Shown here piece by piece: positions 29,061 through 39,354 of a stretch of DNA of 64,000 nucleotides (its first letter is position 1; each line of letters opens with the position of its first letter). The stretch comes from Mycolicibacter terrae (GTDB lineage Bacteria > Actinomycetota > Actinomycetes > Mycobacteriales > Mycobacteriaceae). The notes under the pieces were generated by a model. It was not told the origin of the DNA. It searched no databases and worked only from the letters and a program-made list of their open reading frames with translations. The translations under genes and the position numbers were made by a program. The stretch is from assembly GCF_010727125.1 (NCBI RefSeq), contig NZ_AP022564.1:2728001-2792000 (forward strand), read 5' to 3'.

Positions 29061-29675
29061 ATGGCTTCCTCGCGGAAGACCCCCTGGCAGACGGTGCAGC
29101 GATTCGCGGAGAACCTGGTGTTCAACGAAGCCCCACGGTTCATCCGCCAACTCGAGCAGGCACCGCTGGTGCAGCAGCGCATCCAGCGGGGCATCGAGCA
29201 GGGCATCAGGATCGGACTGGACGTGCTCAGCGGCGCGGTGTCGGACCCGGCACCGGCGATCCCGGCCGGCCGGCCGGTCACCAATAGCAGCGTCCCCACC
29301 GCGCACCGCGCGCGTCGCCTCGCCTACGCCCCCGACCTCAACGGCAGAGCCGACCCGGGCGAGATCGTCTGGACCTGGGTGGCCTACGAGGACGATCCGG
29401 GCCAAGGCAAGGACCGGCCGGTATTGGTCGTCGGACGCGACCGCACCATGCTGCTGGGACTGATGTTGTCCAGCCAGCCGCGGCACGCCGACGACGCGAA
29501 CTGGCTGGGGATCGGCGCGGGCAGCTGGGATGAAGCGCACCGGCTCAGTTGGGTCCGCCTGGACCGGGTGCTCGACGTGCCCGAGGAGTCGATCCGACGC
29601 GAGGGCGCCATCCTGGAACGCAGGGCGTTCGATGTGGTGGCCGCCCGGCTGCGCAGCGACTACGCCTGGAGTTGA
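29061..29675 (+). CDS. Rv2405-like protein with PemK/MazF-fold domain
   Basis: The protein is 204 residues from the ATG at 29061; the open frame from 28995 adds a segment not seen in Rv2405. The C-terminal half (GEIVWTWVAYEDDPGQGKDRPVLVVGRD) is the start of a PemK/MazF-like barrel, the fold of RNA-cleaving toxins. The N-terminal helical part and the absence of an antitoxin gene nearby argue against a simple toxin-antitoxin pair. It is convergent with the CBS gene. Confidence 0.8.
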   Translation: MASSRKTPWQTVQRFAENLVFNEAPRFIRQLEQAPLVQQRIQRGIEQGIRIGLDVLSGAVSDPAPAIPAGRPVTNSSVPTAHRARRLAYAPDLNGRADPGEIVWTWVAYEDDPGQGKDRPVLVVGRDRTMLLGLMLSSQPRHADDANWLGIGAGSWDEAHRLSWVRLDRVLDVPEESIRREGAILERRAFDVVAARLRSDYAWS

Positions 29676-29696
29676 GCCCTGCCCGAGGGCGGCGAC

Positions 29697-30125
29697 TTAT
29701 CCCTGGCTGATGTAGGAGCGAAGCTGCGCCTGCTCGGCCTGCAGCTCCTCCATCCGCGACTTGACCACGTCGCCGATGCTGACGATCCCGGCCAGCCGGC
29801 CGTCCTCGAGCACCGGTATGTGGCGCGCCCGGTGCTCGGTCATGAGCATGCTGACCTCATCGGCGGTGTCGGATTTGGTGCACGTCGCGACCACCGTGGT
29901 CATGATCGCCGATACCGGCCGGGCCAGCAGGCTGGCGCCGTGGACGTGCAACTGGCGTACCACGTCACGCTCGGAGGCCACCCCCTCCAGGCCGTCGGGG
30001 CCGATCACCACCATGGCCCCGATGTTGTGCTCGGCCAGACCGGCCAGCAACTCCATGACGGTGGCATCCGGATGGATGGTCACCACCGCCGCGCCCTTGT
30101 TCCGCAATACATCCGCGATCCGCAT
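29697..30125 (-). CDS. CBS-domain protein (Rv2406c-like)
   Basis: The 142-residue protein consists of two CBS domains (about residues 7-60 and 73-130), which form an adenine-nucleotide-binding module. The motifs [12 protein letters not shown] and [12 protein letters not shown] close each domain. A stand-alone module like this usually senses ATP/AMP and binds a partner; the partner is not known. Confidence 0.88.
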   Translation of the reverse strand: MRIADVLRNKGAAVVTIHPDATVMELLAGLAEHNIGAMVVIGPDGLEGVASERDVVRQLHVHGASLLARPVSAIMTTVVATCTKSDTADEVSMLMTEHRARHIPVLEDGRLAGIVSIGDVVKSRMEELQAEQAQLRSYISQG

Positions 30126-30252
30126 TCAAGCCTCCCGCCGCAGTGATCTGCTTCACACCAGGCTAGGCCATTTTTTCCGGCCCGGGGCGGCGATGTTGGA
30201 AACTCTGTCGATCGCCGAGCGCGGGACGCACATCTGTGGCATATGTGACGTC

Positions 30253-31110
30253 ATGACGATCGAGATCACCCTGCTGGGCACCGGAAGTCCGATTCCCGAC
30301 CCGAACCGCGCCGGACCGTCGACCCTGATCCGGGCCGGTGGCCAGGCGCTGCTGGTGGACTGCGGGCGGGGGGTGTTACAGCGGATGGCAGCCGCCGGCG
30401 CATCCGCCAACACGCTGTCGGCGCTGCTGCTCACCCATCTGCACAGTGACCACATCGCCGACCTCGGCGACCTGCTGATCACCCGGTGGGTCACCACGTT
30501 CACACCCGACCCCACACCACTGCCGATCATCGGCCCGCCGGGAACCGCGGATGTCGTCGAGGCGACGCTGCGAGCCTTCGGGCACGACATCGGTTACCGG
30601 ATCGCCCACCACGCAGACCTGACCACACCGCCTCCGGTTGAGGTCCGCGAGCACACCACCGGCCAAGTTTGGGATCGCGACGGCATGCAGATCACCGTGG
30701 CGCCCACCGACCATCGGCCGGTGACGCCCACGATCGGGTTCCGGGTCGAATACACCGACGGGTCCGGGACCGCCTCGGTGGTGCTGGCCGGGGACACCGT
30801 GCCCTGTGACAGTCTCGACGCGTTGGCCGCCGGAGCCGGTGCGCTGGTGCACACCGTGATCCGCAAGGACCTCATCGCCGCGCTCCCCCAGCAGCGGATC
30901 CGCGACATCTGCGACTACCACTCCTCGGTGGCCGAGGCCGCCGCGACCGCCCGGCGCGCCGGGGTCGACACGCTGGTGCTGACCCATTACGTGCCCGCCA
31001 TCGCACCCGGGCAGGAAGAGCAGTGGCGTGCGCTGGCCGCCGCGGAGTTCGACGGGCCGATCGAACTCGGCGACGACCTGCACCGGGTCGAGGTGGTCGC
31101 GGAAGGCTGA
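30253..31110 (+). CDS. rnz: Ribonuclease Z (metallo-beta-lactamase fold)
   Basis: The protein is 285 residues from the ATG at 30253; the open frame upstream to 29761 is a shadow of the CBS gene. The zinc motif HLHSDH (near residue 61), an aspartate in VVLAGDT and a late LVLTHYVP histidine are the metal ligands. [15 protein letters not shown] at the N-terminus is typical of the RNase Z group. It processes tRNA 3' ends and corresponds to Rv2407. Confidence 0.88.
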   Translation: MTIEITLLGTGSPIPDPNRAGPSTLIRAGGQALLVDCGRGVLQRMAAAGASANTLSALLLTHLHSDHIADLGDLLITRWVTTFTPDPTPLPIIGPPGTADVVEATLRAFGHDIGYRIAHHADLTTPPPVEVREHTTGQVWDRDGMQITVAPTDHRPVTPTIGFRVEYTDGSGTASVVLAGDTVPCDSLDALAAGAGALVHTVIRKDLIAALPQQRIRDICDYHSSVAEAAATARRAGVDTLVLTHYVPAIAPGQEEQWRALAAAEFDGPIELGDDLHRVEVVAEG

Positions 31111-31133
31111 GCTGGGGCCGCGGCTGAGCCGAG

Positions 31134-31163
31134 TTGGGGAGATGACAACCCAGCTGGTAATCT
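31134..31163 (+). promoter_or_regulatory. Promoter of rpsT
   Basis: TTGGGG (31134-31139) and TAATCT (31158-31163) are 18 bases apart, a normal sigma-A spacing, and stand 65 bases before the rpsT start codon. Confidence 0.5.
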
Positions 31164-31227
31164 GAACAGCCGTTGCCCCCACGTCGGGAGGCGAACCCAA
31201 CTCAAGCTTTTAAGAAGGAACTACTCC

Positions 31228-31488
31228 GTGGCCAACATCAAGTCGCAGGTGAAGCGCAACCGGACCAACGAGCGCGCCCGGCTGCGCAACCAGTCGGTGA
31301 AGTCGGCGGTGCGCACCGCGATCCGCTCCTTCCGGGAGGCCGCCGAGGCCGGCGACAAGGAGAAGGCCGGCGAGCTGCTGGTGACGACCAGCCGCAAGCT
31401 CGACAAGGCCGCGAGCAAGGGCGTGATCCACAAGAACCAGGCCGCCAACAAGAAGTCGGCGCTGGCGCAGACCCTCAACAAGCTCTGA
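31228..31488 (+). CDS. rpsT: 30S ribosomal protein S20
   Basis: The 86-residue, highly basic helical protein begins [10 protein letters not shown] and contains the S20 core [15 protein letters not shown]. It binds 16S rRNA. It starts with GTG after an AAGGA site and corresponds to Rv2412. PE24 and Rv2409c-Rv2411c, which precede rpsT in M. tuberculosis, are absent. Confidence 0.97.
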   Translation: MANIKSQVKRNRTNERARLRNQSVKSAVRTAIRSFREAAEAGDKEKAGELLVTTSRKLDKAASKGVIHKNQAANKKSALAQTLNKL

Positions 31489-31512
31489 CCCGGCGGGTCA
31501 CCCCGCGAACGC

Positions 31513-31543
31513 AGGCCCCTGATTCCACCCGGAACAGGGGCCT
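31513..31543. terminator. Bidirectional hairpin terminator, rpsT / holA
   Basis: AGGCCCCTG and CAGGGGCCT pair over 9 bases around a 13-base loop, between the convergent rpsT and holA genes. Confidence 0.75.
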
Positions 31544-31562
31544 TCGTGCTGCCGTGGCCGCT

Positions 31563-32525
31563 CTAGCGCGCGGCCAGCTCGGCGACTTGGCGGACCGCGG
31601 TCTCCAGCGCGTAGTCGGCGTCGGCCGCGGCGCCCTTGACGTCAGCGTTCAGACCGGCCACCAGCCGCACCGCGGCGGCCACGGACTCCCGCGACCAGTA
31701 CCGGGACTGTTTCTGCGCCTTCTGCACCCGCCACGGCGGCATACCCAATTCGCCGGCCAGCCGGTAGGGGTCACCTGACTTGGGGCCGACCCGCGCGATG
31801 GTGTGGATCGCCTCGGCCAGCGCGTCGGCCAGCACCACGTGCGGTTCGCCGCGGATCATCGCCCAGCGCAGCGCCTCGGTGGCGCCTTCGACATCGCCGA
31901 CGACGGCCCGATCGGCGACATCGAACCCCTTCACCTCGGCTTTCCCACTGTGGTAGCGGCGCACCGCAAGCGCGTCGACATGGCCGCCGGTGTCGGCGAC
32001 CAGCTGCGAGCAGGCCGAGGCCAACTCACGGATGTCGGAGCCCACCGCATCGAGCAGCGCGGTGACGCAGGCGTCGTCGACCCGCACCTTGAGCCGGCGG
32101 AACTCGCCACGAACGAAGTCGGCGCGTTCGGTGGGCTTGGTGATACGGGCGCACTGGTGCACCTGGGCGCCGAGTTCGCGCAGCTGCCCGGCCAGTGCCT
32201 TGGCTCGCCCGGCGCCGGAGTGCACCACCACCAGCACGGTGCCCGCCGGGACATCGGCGGCCGTCGACCCGATCAGGGTCACGGCATCTTTACCGGCCTC
32301 GCCGGCGGCTTCCAGAACCACCACACGTTCGTCGGCGAACAGCGACGGACTCAGCAGCTCGGCGAGCTCACCCGCCTCGACTTCGCCGGCCCGCAACCGG
32401 TCCACCGGAATGTCGGTGCTGCCGGCCTGCACCCGTACCGCCGCCAGCACCTGCGCGACGGCCCGCTCGACCAGCAGTTCCTCGTCACCGAGGATCAGAT
32501 GCAGCGGCGAAACCGGTTGGCTCAC
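31563..32525 (-). CDS. holA: DNA polymerase III delta subunit (HolA)
   Basis: The 320-residue clamp-loader subunit opens with [21 protein letters not shown], followed by an AAA-like fold and the helical C-terminus ([17 protein letters not shown]) that docks in the clamp-loader collar. It loads the sliding clamp in replication. It corresponds to Rv2413c and is downstream of comEC on the same strand. Confidence 0.92.
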   Translation of the reverse strand: MSQPVSPLHLILGDEELLVERAVAQVLAAVRVQAGSTDIPVDRLRAGEVEAGELAELLSPSLFADERVVVLEAAGEAGKDAVTLIGSTAADVPAGTVLVVVHSGAGRAKALAGQLRELGAQVHQCARITKPTERADFVRGEFRRLKVRVDDACVTALLDAVGSDIRELASACSQLVADTGGHVDALAVRRYHSGKAEVKGFDVADRAVVGDVEGATEALRWAMIRGEPHVVLADALAEAIHTIARVGPKSGDPYRLAGELGMPPWRVQKAQKQSRYWSRESVAAAVRLVAGLNADVKGAAADADYALETAVRQVAELAAR

Positions 32526-32537
32526 CCGCCAATCGTG

Positions 32538-34100
32538 TCACGCAGCCCCGACACCCGCCCAGCCGGTCAACGCCTCCGAGACCGACCAGGCCAGCAGGCA
32601 CAGCGCCAGCGCGGCCAGCATCCACCGACAACAGCGCCATCGCCAACAGACCACGACCAGTACCGCAGCGGCGCCCACGCCGAACACCCCGGCCGCCCCC
32701 ACGGGCACCGGCACGGTGGCAACGGGAACCCCGCCGCTGAAGTGCGCGACGCGGCACACCCACCACAGTTCGGGCCCGGTGAAGCGGATCAACAGTTCGG
32801 CGGCAGCCGGCCACCATCCGCACAGCACCGCGGCCGCGCTGCCCAACACGGTGATCGGCGCGACCAGCACCGCCACCGCGAGATTCGCGAGCGTGCTGAC
32901 CAGGCTGAGCCGCCCGGAGATCCCGGCGATCAGCGGCGCGGTCACCAGGTTGGCGGCCCACGCCACCGCCACCGCGGCAGCCAAGGGCTCCGGCCAGCCG
33001 TGGGCCACCAGCCGCGCCGACCACACCGGCGCGATCAGCACCAGCGCCGCGGTGGCGACCACCGACAGCGCGAAGCCGACATCGACGGCCAGGTGCGGGG
33101 CCAGCGCGAGCAGCACCAACACCGCGGCGGACAGGCTCGGAATCGCCTGGCGCCGGCGCGCCGAGAGCACCCCCAGCAACGCGATCGCCCCCATCACCGC
33201 CGCCCGCAATACGCTGGCCGTCGGCTGCACGACGATCACGAACGCCGCCAACGCCAGCCCGGCCAGCATCGCCGCGGCCCGCGGCCCCACCAGTCGCGCC
33301 GAGAACAACACCGCACCGCAGACGATCGTCACGTTCGCACCCGAGACCGCCATCAGGTGCGTCAGACCCGCGGCCCGAAACTCTCGCCCGGTTGCGGCGG
33401 TGATCGCCGAGGTATCCCCCAGGACCAGGGCGGGCAGCATCCGCGCCTGCTCGCCGGGCAACACCCGCCCGGCGGCGGCGGCAAACCGGGCACGCACCTG
33501 GTGGGCGGTCCGCGCAACGAGTCCGGGCCGGCCGCGCCTGGGCTCCCCCGCGGCGGTCAGCGCCGCCACCGTCAGGTCACGCCGGGCCGGATGGGCGATG
33601 TTGGCGCGGAACGTCATCGACTGGCCGACCATCACCTCGCCGAATTCGATACCGGATGCGAAAACGACTACCCGGCCGGAGGATTCGGCGCCGTCGAGAC
33701 GCTGCAGGGTGGCCCGGAACATCACCCGGCGGGTACCGGCGGGCATCGGACTCTCGCTGGGGGTGACCGTCACCGCCGCGGTACGGCCGAACTCCGCGGT
33801 GATCGGGTGGTCGATGACCGACTCGGTGCGCAGCGCAACCGCCCACCCGAACCCCGCCCCCACGGTGAACGCCGCCGCCAGAACAGCACCGCCCAGCCGC
33901 CACCCGGGCCGCCGCGCCCGCCCGCCGTACCGGCACAGCGCACCCGACAGGGCACCCAGTCCCGCACACAGCACCGCCAGCGTGCCGCCGATCTGCCACT
34001 GGATGCCCGCAGCGGTGACCAGCCAGCCGATCAGCGCGGCCGGCACCAGCCGAACATCGAGCCGGGCCGCCGGAGACGCCGCGGCCGCTGGCGGGGTCAC
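32538..34100 (-). CDS. comEC: ComEC-like DNA uptake channel
   Basis: The 520-residue polytopic membrane protein has the ComEC/Rec2 core LMAVSGANVTIVCG, with an N-terminal OB-like region and many helices. It lacks the C-terminal metallo-beta-lactamase domain of longer ComEC proteins. It starts with GTG two bases after the comEA stop. Together with ComEA it could carry DNA across the membrane, although natural competence is not established in mycobacteria. It corresponds to Rv2414c. Confidence 0.9.
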   Translation of the reverse strand: MTPPAAAASPAARLDVRLVPAALIGWLVTAAGIQWQIGGTLAVLCAGLGALSGALCRYGGRARRPGWRLGGAVLAAAFTVGAGFGWAVALRTESVIDHPITAEFGRTAAVTVTPSESPMPAGTRRVMFRATLQRLDGAESSGRVVVFASGIEFGEVMVGQSMTFRANIAHPARRDLTVAALTAAGEPRRGRPGLVARTAHQVRARFAAAAGRVLPGEQARMLPALVLGDTSAITAATGREFRAAGLTHLMAVSGANVTIVCGAVLFSARLVGPRAAAMLAGLALAAFVIVVQPTASVLRAAVMGAIALLGVLSARRRQAIPSLSAAVLVLLALAPHLAVDVGFALSVVATAALVLIAPVWSARLVAHGWPEPLAAAVAVAWAANLVTAPLIAGISGRLSLVSTLANLAVAVLVAPITVLGSAAAVLCGWWPAAAELLIRFTGPELWWVCRVAHFSGGVPVATVPVPVGAAGVFGVGAAAVLVVVCWRWRCCRWMLAALALCLLAWSVSEALTGWAGVGAA

Positions 34101-34102
34101 CG

Positions 34103-34954
34103 TCAGACGCGGACCAGGGCACGCAGCTTCTCCAGCCGCGCCGGGCCGATTCCGTCGACATCGCCGAGTTGATCCACGTTGGTGAATTTGCCGTGGGCGT
34201 CACGCCAGGACACGATCGCGGCCGCGGTCACCGGCCCCACACCGGGCAGCGCGTCGAGCTGCTCGACGGTCGCGGTGTTGAGGTTGACCGGCTCGCCTGG
34301 CTTGGGGGCCGGCCCGGCCGCCGTGGGCGCGGTGCTGGTGTGTGGAGTCTCCGGTGCCGGCGATGTCGCGCCGACCGAGCTGCCGAATACCGGGGGGCCA
34401 GTCGACGGCGCCAGCCCGACCACGATCTGTTCGCCGTCGGCCACGGGGCGGGCCAGGTTCAACCCGATCGTGTCCGCACCGTCGAGGGCCCCGCCGGCGG
34501 CGCTGAGCGCGTCGGCGATCCGGGAACCGGGCGCCAGCGTCGCCAGCCCCGGTTTGTGCACCAACCCGACCACGCTGACCACCACCTGGTCGGCGCCGGG
34601 CGCCGGGGGCGCCGCAGCGGGTTCGTCAGCGCGCGGGCTGGCGGTCGAAACCATCTCGACCGGAGGCAGTTTGGCGCTGCGCACCGGCGCAGGCGGGTCG
34701 CGCAGCACGGTGAACACGGTGATGAGAACCGCGACCGCGGCGATCACCGCCAGGGCGACCGTCCCGGCACGCCCCGGGTCGGCCCGCACCTTGGCAAGCC
34801 AACCGGCGTCGGCGGCGTCGTCGGGCAGCCAGCGCGGCAGCAACGAATTCGGGTCGGCGTCCTCATCCGGTTCGGGTGTGGCGTTGCCGCGCTCGGGTCC
34901 GGGTAGCAGGCCGAGGCGGCGTTGCAGCCGCTCGCCGGGTGGTTCTGGTGCCAT
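34103..34954 (-). CDS. comEA: ComEA-like DNA-binding protein
   Basis: The 283-residue protein has a cytoplasmic N-terminus and one membrane helix (TVALAVIAAVAVLITVF, about residues 65-82). An SLBB domain (VSVVGLVHKPGLATLAPG) and a pair of helix-hairpin-helix motifs (LNTATVEQLDALPGVGPVTA and VDGIGPARLEKL) follow. The HhH pair binds double-stranded DNA outside the membrane and hands it to ComEC, encoded immediately downstream. It corresponds to Rv2415c. Confidence 0.9.
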   Translation of the reverse strand: MAPEPPGERLQRRLGLLPGPERGNATPEPDEDADPNSLLPRWLPDDAADAGWLAKVRADPGRAGTVALAVIAAVAVLITVFTVLRDPPAPVRSAKLPPVEMVSTASPRADEPAAAPPAPGADQVVVSVVGLVHKPGLATLAPGSRIADALSAAGGALDGADTIGLNLARPVADGEQIVVGLAPSTGPPVFGSSVGATSPAPETPHTSTAPTAAGPAPKPGEPVNLNTATVEQLDALPGVGPVTAAAIVSWRDAHGKFTNVDQLGDVDGIGPARLEKLRALVRV

Positions 34955-35049
34955 GCGCCGACGCTAGGCCGCACCCCCGGCCGCGCTGCGGGGTCGACAG
35001 CAGCCGCGGGCCGAAATTGTGGATCAACGCGCGACTGTGCAGAAGACCG

Positions 35050-35586
35050 CTACGGGTTCAACCACTCCCCGACGTCATGGGAGATGCCCGAGGACGGCGA
35101 GTAGCGCACCTTCGTCGCGGTGACGCCGGTGGGCAGCGCGAACACGACGCAGCCGGTGCTGGACGAACCGGCAGCGATCAGGAACCAGCCGTAGGCGAAG
35201 TCCTGGCACTCGGTCACGGTGGCGAAATCGGCCTCGTAAGTCTGGTCGTCGGAGCCGACCACCGAGACGTCGCTGTTGCTGTTGCCGACGATGGTCGCCG
35301 TTCCGGCGTTCTCGATCCGCAGCTTGGTCGCGATGTAGTTCTTACCGGGTTCGCCCCAGCCGTTCGGGACGGTGGCGGGGTCGATGACGTCGGTCAACGT
35401 CACCGCGATCTTCTGCCCGCCGATCCGCATCAGCTCCAAGGTCTGGCCGCGATGCGCGGCCGGCCGGGCGGGCGGGGTCTGCTGCGCCGAAGCCGACGGC
35501 GTGGACCGGGATTCCTCGGCTGCCTGCGCCGAACACGACACCGCACAAAAGAGCAGGACACACATTGCGACGAGCGACCGTCTCAT
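35050..35586 (-). CDS. Lipoprotein with DUF4352-like domain
   Basis: The protein is 178 residues from the ATG at 35586; the open frame beyond it is not real. A signal peptide with Cys18 in CAVSCSAQ marks a lipoprotein. A Pro/Ser linker leads to an immunoglobulin-like domain (IAVTLTDVIDP...YIATKLRIENAGTATI) of the DUF4352/telokin type. Two cysteines (in TECQDF and STGCVVF) may pair. It is inserted between comEA and eis relative to M. tuberculosis. Confidence 0.75.
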   Translation of the reverse strand: MRRSLVAMCVLLFCAVSCSAQAAEESRSTPSASAQQTPPARPAAHRGQTLELMRIGGQKIAVTLTDVIDPATVPNGWGEPGKNYIATKLRIENAGTATIVGNSNSDVSVVGSDDQTYEADFATVTECQDFAYGWFLIAAGSSSTGCVVFALPTGVTATKVRYSPSSGISHDVGEWLNP

Positions 35587-35727
35587 GACCCCCAGCCTAC
35601 AAACACGCACGACAGCGCCTGCGTCCACCGGCTCCGCTCGGTTTCCGGACCGGGACCGCACCCGGTGGCCGGTTCCGATTAGGGTGCATACCAACCGTGA
35701 GTTCACCCAACCAACCGGGAGGTCGAC

Positions 35728-36888
35728 GTGAGACTGGCACTGACCGCCGAGGAGGCCGCGTTCCGCGACGAGATGCGCGCCTTCTTCACCACCGAGATCC
35801 CCGCGGACATTCGGGAACGCGGCCGGCAGGGTCACTCGATCTTTCCCGACGACATCGTCGCCACCCAGAAGATCCTCAATGCGCACGGCCTCGCGGTGCC
35901 CAACTGGCCGACCGAGTGGGGCGGCAAGGACTGGACTCTGACCCAGCACCAGATCTGGCTCGACGAAATGCAATTGGCGTCGGTGCCCGAACCGCTGACC
36001 TTCAACGCCAAGATGGTCGGCCCGGTGATTGCCGAGTTCGGCTCCCAAGCCATCAAGGAACGCTTCCTGCCGGCCACCGCCAATCTGGATATCTGGTGGT
36101 GCCAAGGGTTTTCCGAGCCGGACGCCGGCTCCGACCTGGCGTCCCTGCGCACCACGGCGGTGCGCGACGGCGACAGTTACATCGTCAACGGGCAGAAGAC
36201 CTGGACCACGCTCGGACAGTACGCGGACTGGATCTTCTGCCTGGTGCGCACCGATCCGCAGGCCCCCAAGAAACAAGCCGGCATCTCGTTCCTGCTGTTC
36301 GAGGTGTCCACGCCGGGTGTCACCATGCGACCGATCAAGCTCATCGACGGCGGCTACGAGGTCAACGAGGTCTTCTTCACCGACGTGCGGGTGCCCGCCG
36401 ATCAGCTGGTCGGCGAGGAGAACCACGGCTGGACCTACGCGAAATTCCTACTGGGCAACGAGCGCACCGGGATCGCCGGGGTGACCCGCACCAAGGTACG
36501 CCTCGCCGAGGTCAAGGAGCGCGCCAAGGAGCTCGGCGCACTCGATGACCCGTTGTTCGCGGCGCGGCTGGCCGAGGCCGAAAACGACTTGCTCGCACTG
36601 GAACTCACCCAGATGCGGGTGTCGAGCGACTCCGCGGACGGCAAGCCCAACCCGGCGTCATCGGTGCTCAAGCTGCGCGGCAGCCAGCTGCAGCAGGCCG
36701 TCACCGAACTGTTCGTCGAGGTCGCCGGTCCCGACGCGCTGCCGTTCGAGGCGGGCGAGGGCATCGCCTCTCCGGAGTGGGCGCAGCAAGCCGCGCCGAC
36801 CTACCTGAACTACCGCAAGACATCCATCTACGGCGGGAGCAACGAGGTGCAACGCACCATCATCGCGTCCACCATTCTCGGCCTGTAG
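35728..36888 (+). CDS. Acyl-CoA dehydrogenase, alpha partner of an adjacent pair
   Basis: The 386-residue protein has an N-terminal helical domain, the flavin motif WWCQGFSEPDAGSDLASLRT and C-terminal YGGSNEVQRTIIASTILGL. It starts with GTG after GGGAGG. It is followed 14 bases later by a second, diverged acyl-CoA dehydrogenase. In mycobacteria such adjacent pairs form alpha2-beta2 enzymes acting on steroid or other bulky side-chain CoA thioesters. The substrate here is not known. Confidence 0.87.
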   Translation: MRLALTAEEAAFRDEMRAFFTTEIPADIRERGRQGHSIFPDDIVATQKILNAHGLAVPNWPTEWGGKDWTLTQHQIWLDEMQLASVPEPLTFNAKMVGPVIAEFGSQAIKERFLPATANLDIWWCQGFSEPDAGSDLASLRTTAVRDGDSYIVNGQKTWTTLGQYADWIFCLVRTDPQAPKKQAGISFLLFEVSTPGVTMRPIKLIDGGYEVNEVFFTDVRVPADQLVGEENHGWTYAKFLLGNERTGIAGVTRTKVRLAEVKERAKELGALDDPLFAARLAEAENDLLALELTQMRVSSDSADGKPNPASSVLKLRGSQLQQAVTELFVEVAGPDALPFEAGEGIASPEWAQQAAPTYLNYRKTSIYGGSNEVQRTIIASTILGL

Positions 36889-36902
36889 GAGGTACGACGG
36901 TC

Positions 36903-38012
36903 ATGGACTTTCAACTCAGCGAGGAGCAGGTCCTGCTCCGCGACACCACCCGTTCGATGTTGTCGGGCTACGACACCGAGACCCGCAACCAGGTCGTCGA
37001 TGCCGATCCCGGCTTCAACCCGCAGGTGTGGAAACAGCTGGCCGACACCGGGATTCTCGGTCTGGGATTCGACCCCGACGAATCCGGCCCGCTGGAGATC
37101 ATGGTGGTGCTCACCGAGATCGGCCGGCGAGTGGCCCCCGAGCCCGTCGTGCACGGAGCACTGGGGCCCGGTGCGCTGATCGCCGAACACGGTGATGCCG
37201 AACAGCGCAAACTGCTCGACTCCGTCGCCGAGGGCGATCAGATCCTGGCCTTCGCCCACACCGAGCCGGGGATGCGCGGCGAGGGCGCAAAGGTGACCAC
37301 CGCGGCCGTGCGGCAAGGCGATTCGTGGCTGCTCAGTGGACGCAAGAACCCGGTGTTGACCGGGGACCGTGCCGACACCCTGGTGATCAGCGCCGCCCTG
37401 CCCGACGGTGGGACCGGGCTGTTCCTGGTCGACGGGGACGCCGACGGCCTGACCCGCCGGCCCTACCGGACCTTCGACGGCCGGCGCGGCGCCCAGATCG
37501 ACTTGGACAACGCCGCTGGAACCCCGCTCGGTGAGGCCACCGACGCCACCGCCGCGATCGAGCACGCGATCGTCCGCATCTCCTCGGCGTTGTGTGCCGA
37601 GGCGGTCGGTGCGATGGAAGAGGCGCTGCGGCTGACCACCGACTACCTCAAGACCCGCAAGCAGTTCGGGGTCACGCTCAACACCTTCCAGACCCTCACT
37701 CAGCGCGCCGCCGACATGTACGTCTCGCTGGAGTTGGCCCGCAGCATGAGCATGTACGCGGCCATGTCGATCGCCGACGGGAACCTCGACCCGCTGATCG
37801 CGGCACGCGCCAAGCTGCAGATCGGCCGGTCGGGCCGGCACATCGCCCAGGAGGCCGTCCAGTTGCACGGCGGGATCGGGATGACCTGGGAGTACCCGGT
37901 CGGGCACTACGCGGCCCGGCTCACCGCGATCGAGCACACCCTGGGCTCGTCGCAGGATCAGCTGCACGTGCTGATGGCCAACCTGGACGGCTACGACCTG
38001 GCCAAGCTGTAG
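36903..38012 (+). CDS. Acyl-CoA dehydrogenase, beta partner of the pair
   Basis: The 369-residue protein starts at the ATG after TAGGAGG. The fold is that of an acyl-CoA dehydrogenase (LKTRKQFGVTLNTFQTLTQRAADMYV, LHGGIGMTWEYPVGHYAARL), but it is shorter and its flavin region (AFAHTEPGMRGEGAKV) is degenerate. This asymmetry is typical of heterotetrameric enzymes in which one active site is completed by the partner. Confidence 0.85.
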   Translation: MDFQLSEEQVLLRDTTRSMLSGYDTETRNQVVDADPGFNPQVWKQLADTGILGLGFDPDESGPLEIMVVLTEIGRRVAPEPVVHGALGPGALIAEHGDAEQRKLLDSVAEGDQILAFAHTEPGMRGEGAKVTTAAVRQGDSWLLSGRKNPVLTGDRADTLVISAALPDGGTGLFLVDGDADGLTRRPYRTFDGRRGAQIDLDNAAGTPLGEATDATAAIEHAIVRISSALCAEAVGAMEEALRLTTDYLKTRKQFGVTLNTFQTLTQRAADMYVSLELARSMSMYAAMSIADGNLDPLIAARAKLQIGRSGRHIAQEAVQLHGGIGMTWEYPVGHYAARLTAIEHTLGSSQDQLHVLMANLDGYDLAKL

Positions 38013-38023
38013 CCGCCAGCCCG

Positions 38024-38092
38024 GCGAGCGTGCAGAGTTTCCCGCCCGACCGGCCTCGCCTGGGGGGACAACAGACGACTCTGCACGTTCGC
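38024..38092. terminator. Long inverted repeat between convergent fadE and eis
   Basis: GCGAGCGTGCAGAGT (38024-38038) pairs with ACTCTGCACGTTCGC (38078-38092) at 14 of 15 positions, around a 39-base loop. It probably serves as a bidirectional terminator. Confidence 0.5.
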
Positions 38093-38104
38093 GACCGGGG
38101 CTGC

Positions 38105-39316
38105 TCAGAAGAAGAATCCGAGCTGCGCCGGCGTATCGGTGCTGAACGCCAGATCCAGCCGGCGCACCGATTCGGGCCGGCGGCACCGCAACCGGTTCGC
38201 CGCGGCCAGCGCCGCCGCCCGGTGGGTTCCCAGGTAGAGGCTGCCCAGCACGTCGAGATCCAGTTCGGCGTCCGCGGGTGCGTCGGAGCGGGTGCACTGC
38301 GCCCGGCCGTCGCGGATCTCCAGCGCGAATCGGCCACCATCGCCGCGGAACCGGTCGGAGACCTCCAGGACCACACTCAGCTCGGCGGCGTAGCCGCGGG
38401 CCGCCAATGCGGTCGGGACATCCATCAGCCGCAGCCAGCCCTCGTCGGTGCGTGCGGTGGTGCGGGCCAACCGGGTATCGGTCAGCAGGTACGGCAGTGC
38501 ATCGTCGGGGTAGGTGCCGATGACGACGGTCTGCATCAGATCCATGCCCAGCAGTGCGCGCCACAACGCGGCGTGCGCATCCGGCGTGACGGCCCGCAGC
38601 TCCGCCACCCGCACCGTCTTGGGCTTCGCCCCGTGCACCCGGTACAGGGCGTAACCGTCGGGGTGCAGCAGCGCCATCCATGCGGTGCCGCCGTCGCGGT
38701 CGCCTTCCCGGTCGGCCAGCAGATCGTCCCAGAGCGCGGTCGGGCGGATCAGCCCACCGGGGGTGCGCTGGCGGCAACGGTCGTAGATCGCGGCGAACTC
38801 GTCGCGGTGATCACCGGCCCGGACCAGCCGGACACCGCCGGGGTCGGGTGCGTCGGGGTGGAACACCGCGAACTGCCGGTCGATGGTCAGCTCCTGCTCG
38901 ACGGTGGCCGGGCCGTAACCGAATCGCCCGTAGATACCGCCTTCGCTGGCGGTCAGCGCCGCCACCGGATACCCGGAGTCGGCGATGCGCCGGTGCAGTT
39001 CGACGTACATGGCGCGCAGTACGCCGCGCCGACGGTGGGTGGGCGCGACGACCACGCCGCTGATGCCGGCGGCCGGCAGCACCGCCCCGCCGGGAACCGT
39101 GAGCCGCAGGTCGAGGTAGAACGCCACCCCGATCAGCTCGCCGCCGGCGCAGGCCACCACCGCGCCGTCGGGCGGGACCAGGGTGCGAATGGCCTCGACT
39201 TGGTGCGGGTGGGTGAACGACCCGAAGCCGGCGGCCTCCAGCAGTGAGATCTGCGGCCAGTCGTCGTCATTCGCGGTCCGCACGGTCACATCGGTCACGG
39301 GCTTCGACGGTGCCAC
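38105..39316 (-). CDS. eis: Eis N-acetyltransferase
   Basis: The 403-residue protein comprises tandem GNAT domains and a sterol-carrier-like C-terminal domain. The acetyl-CoA loop [20 protein letters not shown] and the terminal phenylalanine (LGFFF), whose carboxylate acts in catalysis, are both present. Eis acetylates amines, including aminoglycosides at several positions. It starts with GTG at 39316. It corresponds to Rv2416c but is separated from comEA by three inserted genes. Confidence 0.92.
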   Translation of the reverse strand: MAPSKPVTDVTVRTANDDDWPQISLLEAAGFGSFTHPHQVEAIRTLVPPDGAVVACAGGELIGVAFYLDLRLTVPGGAVLPAAGISGVVVAPTHRRRGVLRAMYVELHRRIADSGYPVAALTASEGGIYGRFGYGPATVEQELTIDRQFAVFHPDAPDPGGVRLVRAGDHRDEFAAIYDRCRQRTPGGLIRPTALWDDLLADREGDRDGGTAWMALLHPDGYALYRVHGAKPKTVRVAELRAVTPDAHAALWRALLGMDLMQTVVIGTYPDDALPYLLTDTRLARTTARTDEGWLRLMDVPTALAARGYAAELSVVLEVSDRFRGDGGRFALEIRDGRAQCTRSDAPADAELDLDVLGSLYLGTHRAAALAAANRLRCRRPESVRRLDLAFSTDTPAQLGFFF

Positions 39317-39354
39317 AACGGCCGGCGCACCGCAGCCGAATATGGTGTGGAGCC

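Noticed and set aside
29061..29675. Type II toxin-antitoxin system based on the PemK/MazF-like domain
   Set aside because: No antitoxin gene lies upstream or downstream, and the protein carries an extra ~90-residue N-terminal part. It matches the solitary Rv2405 type.
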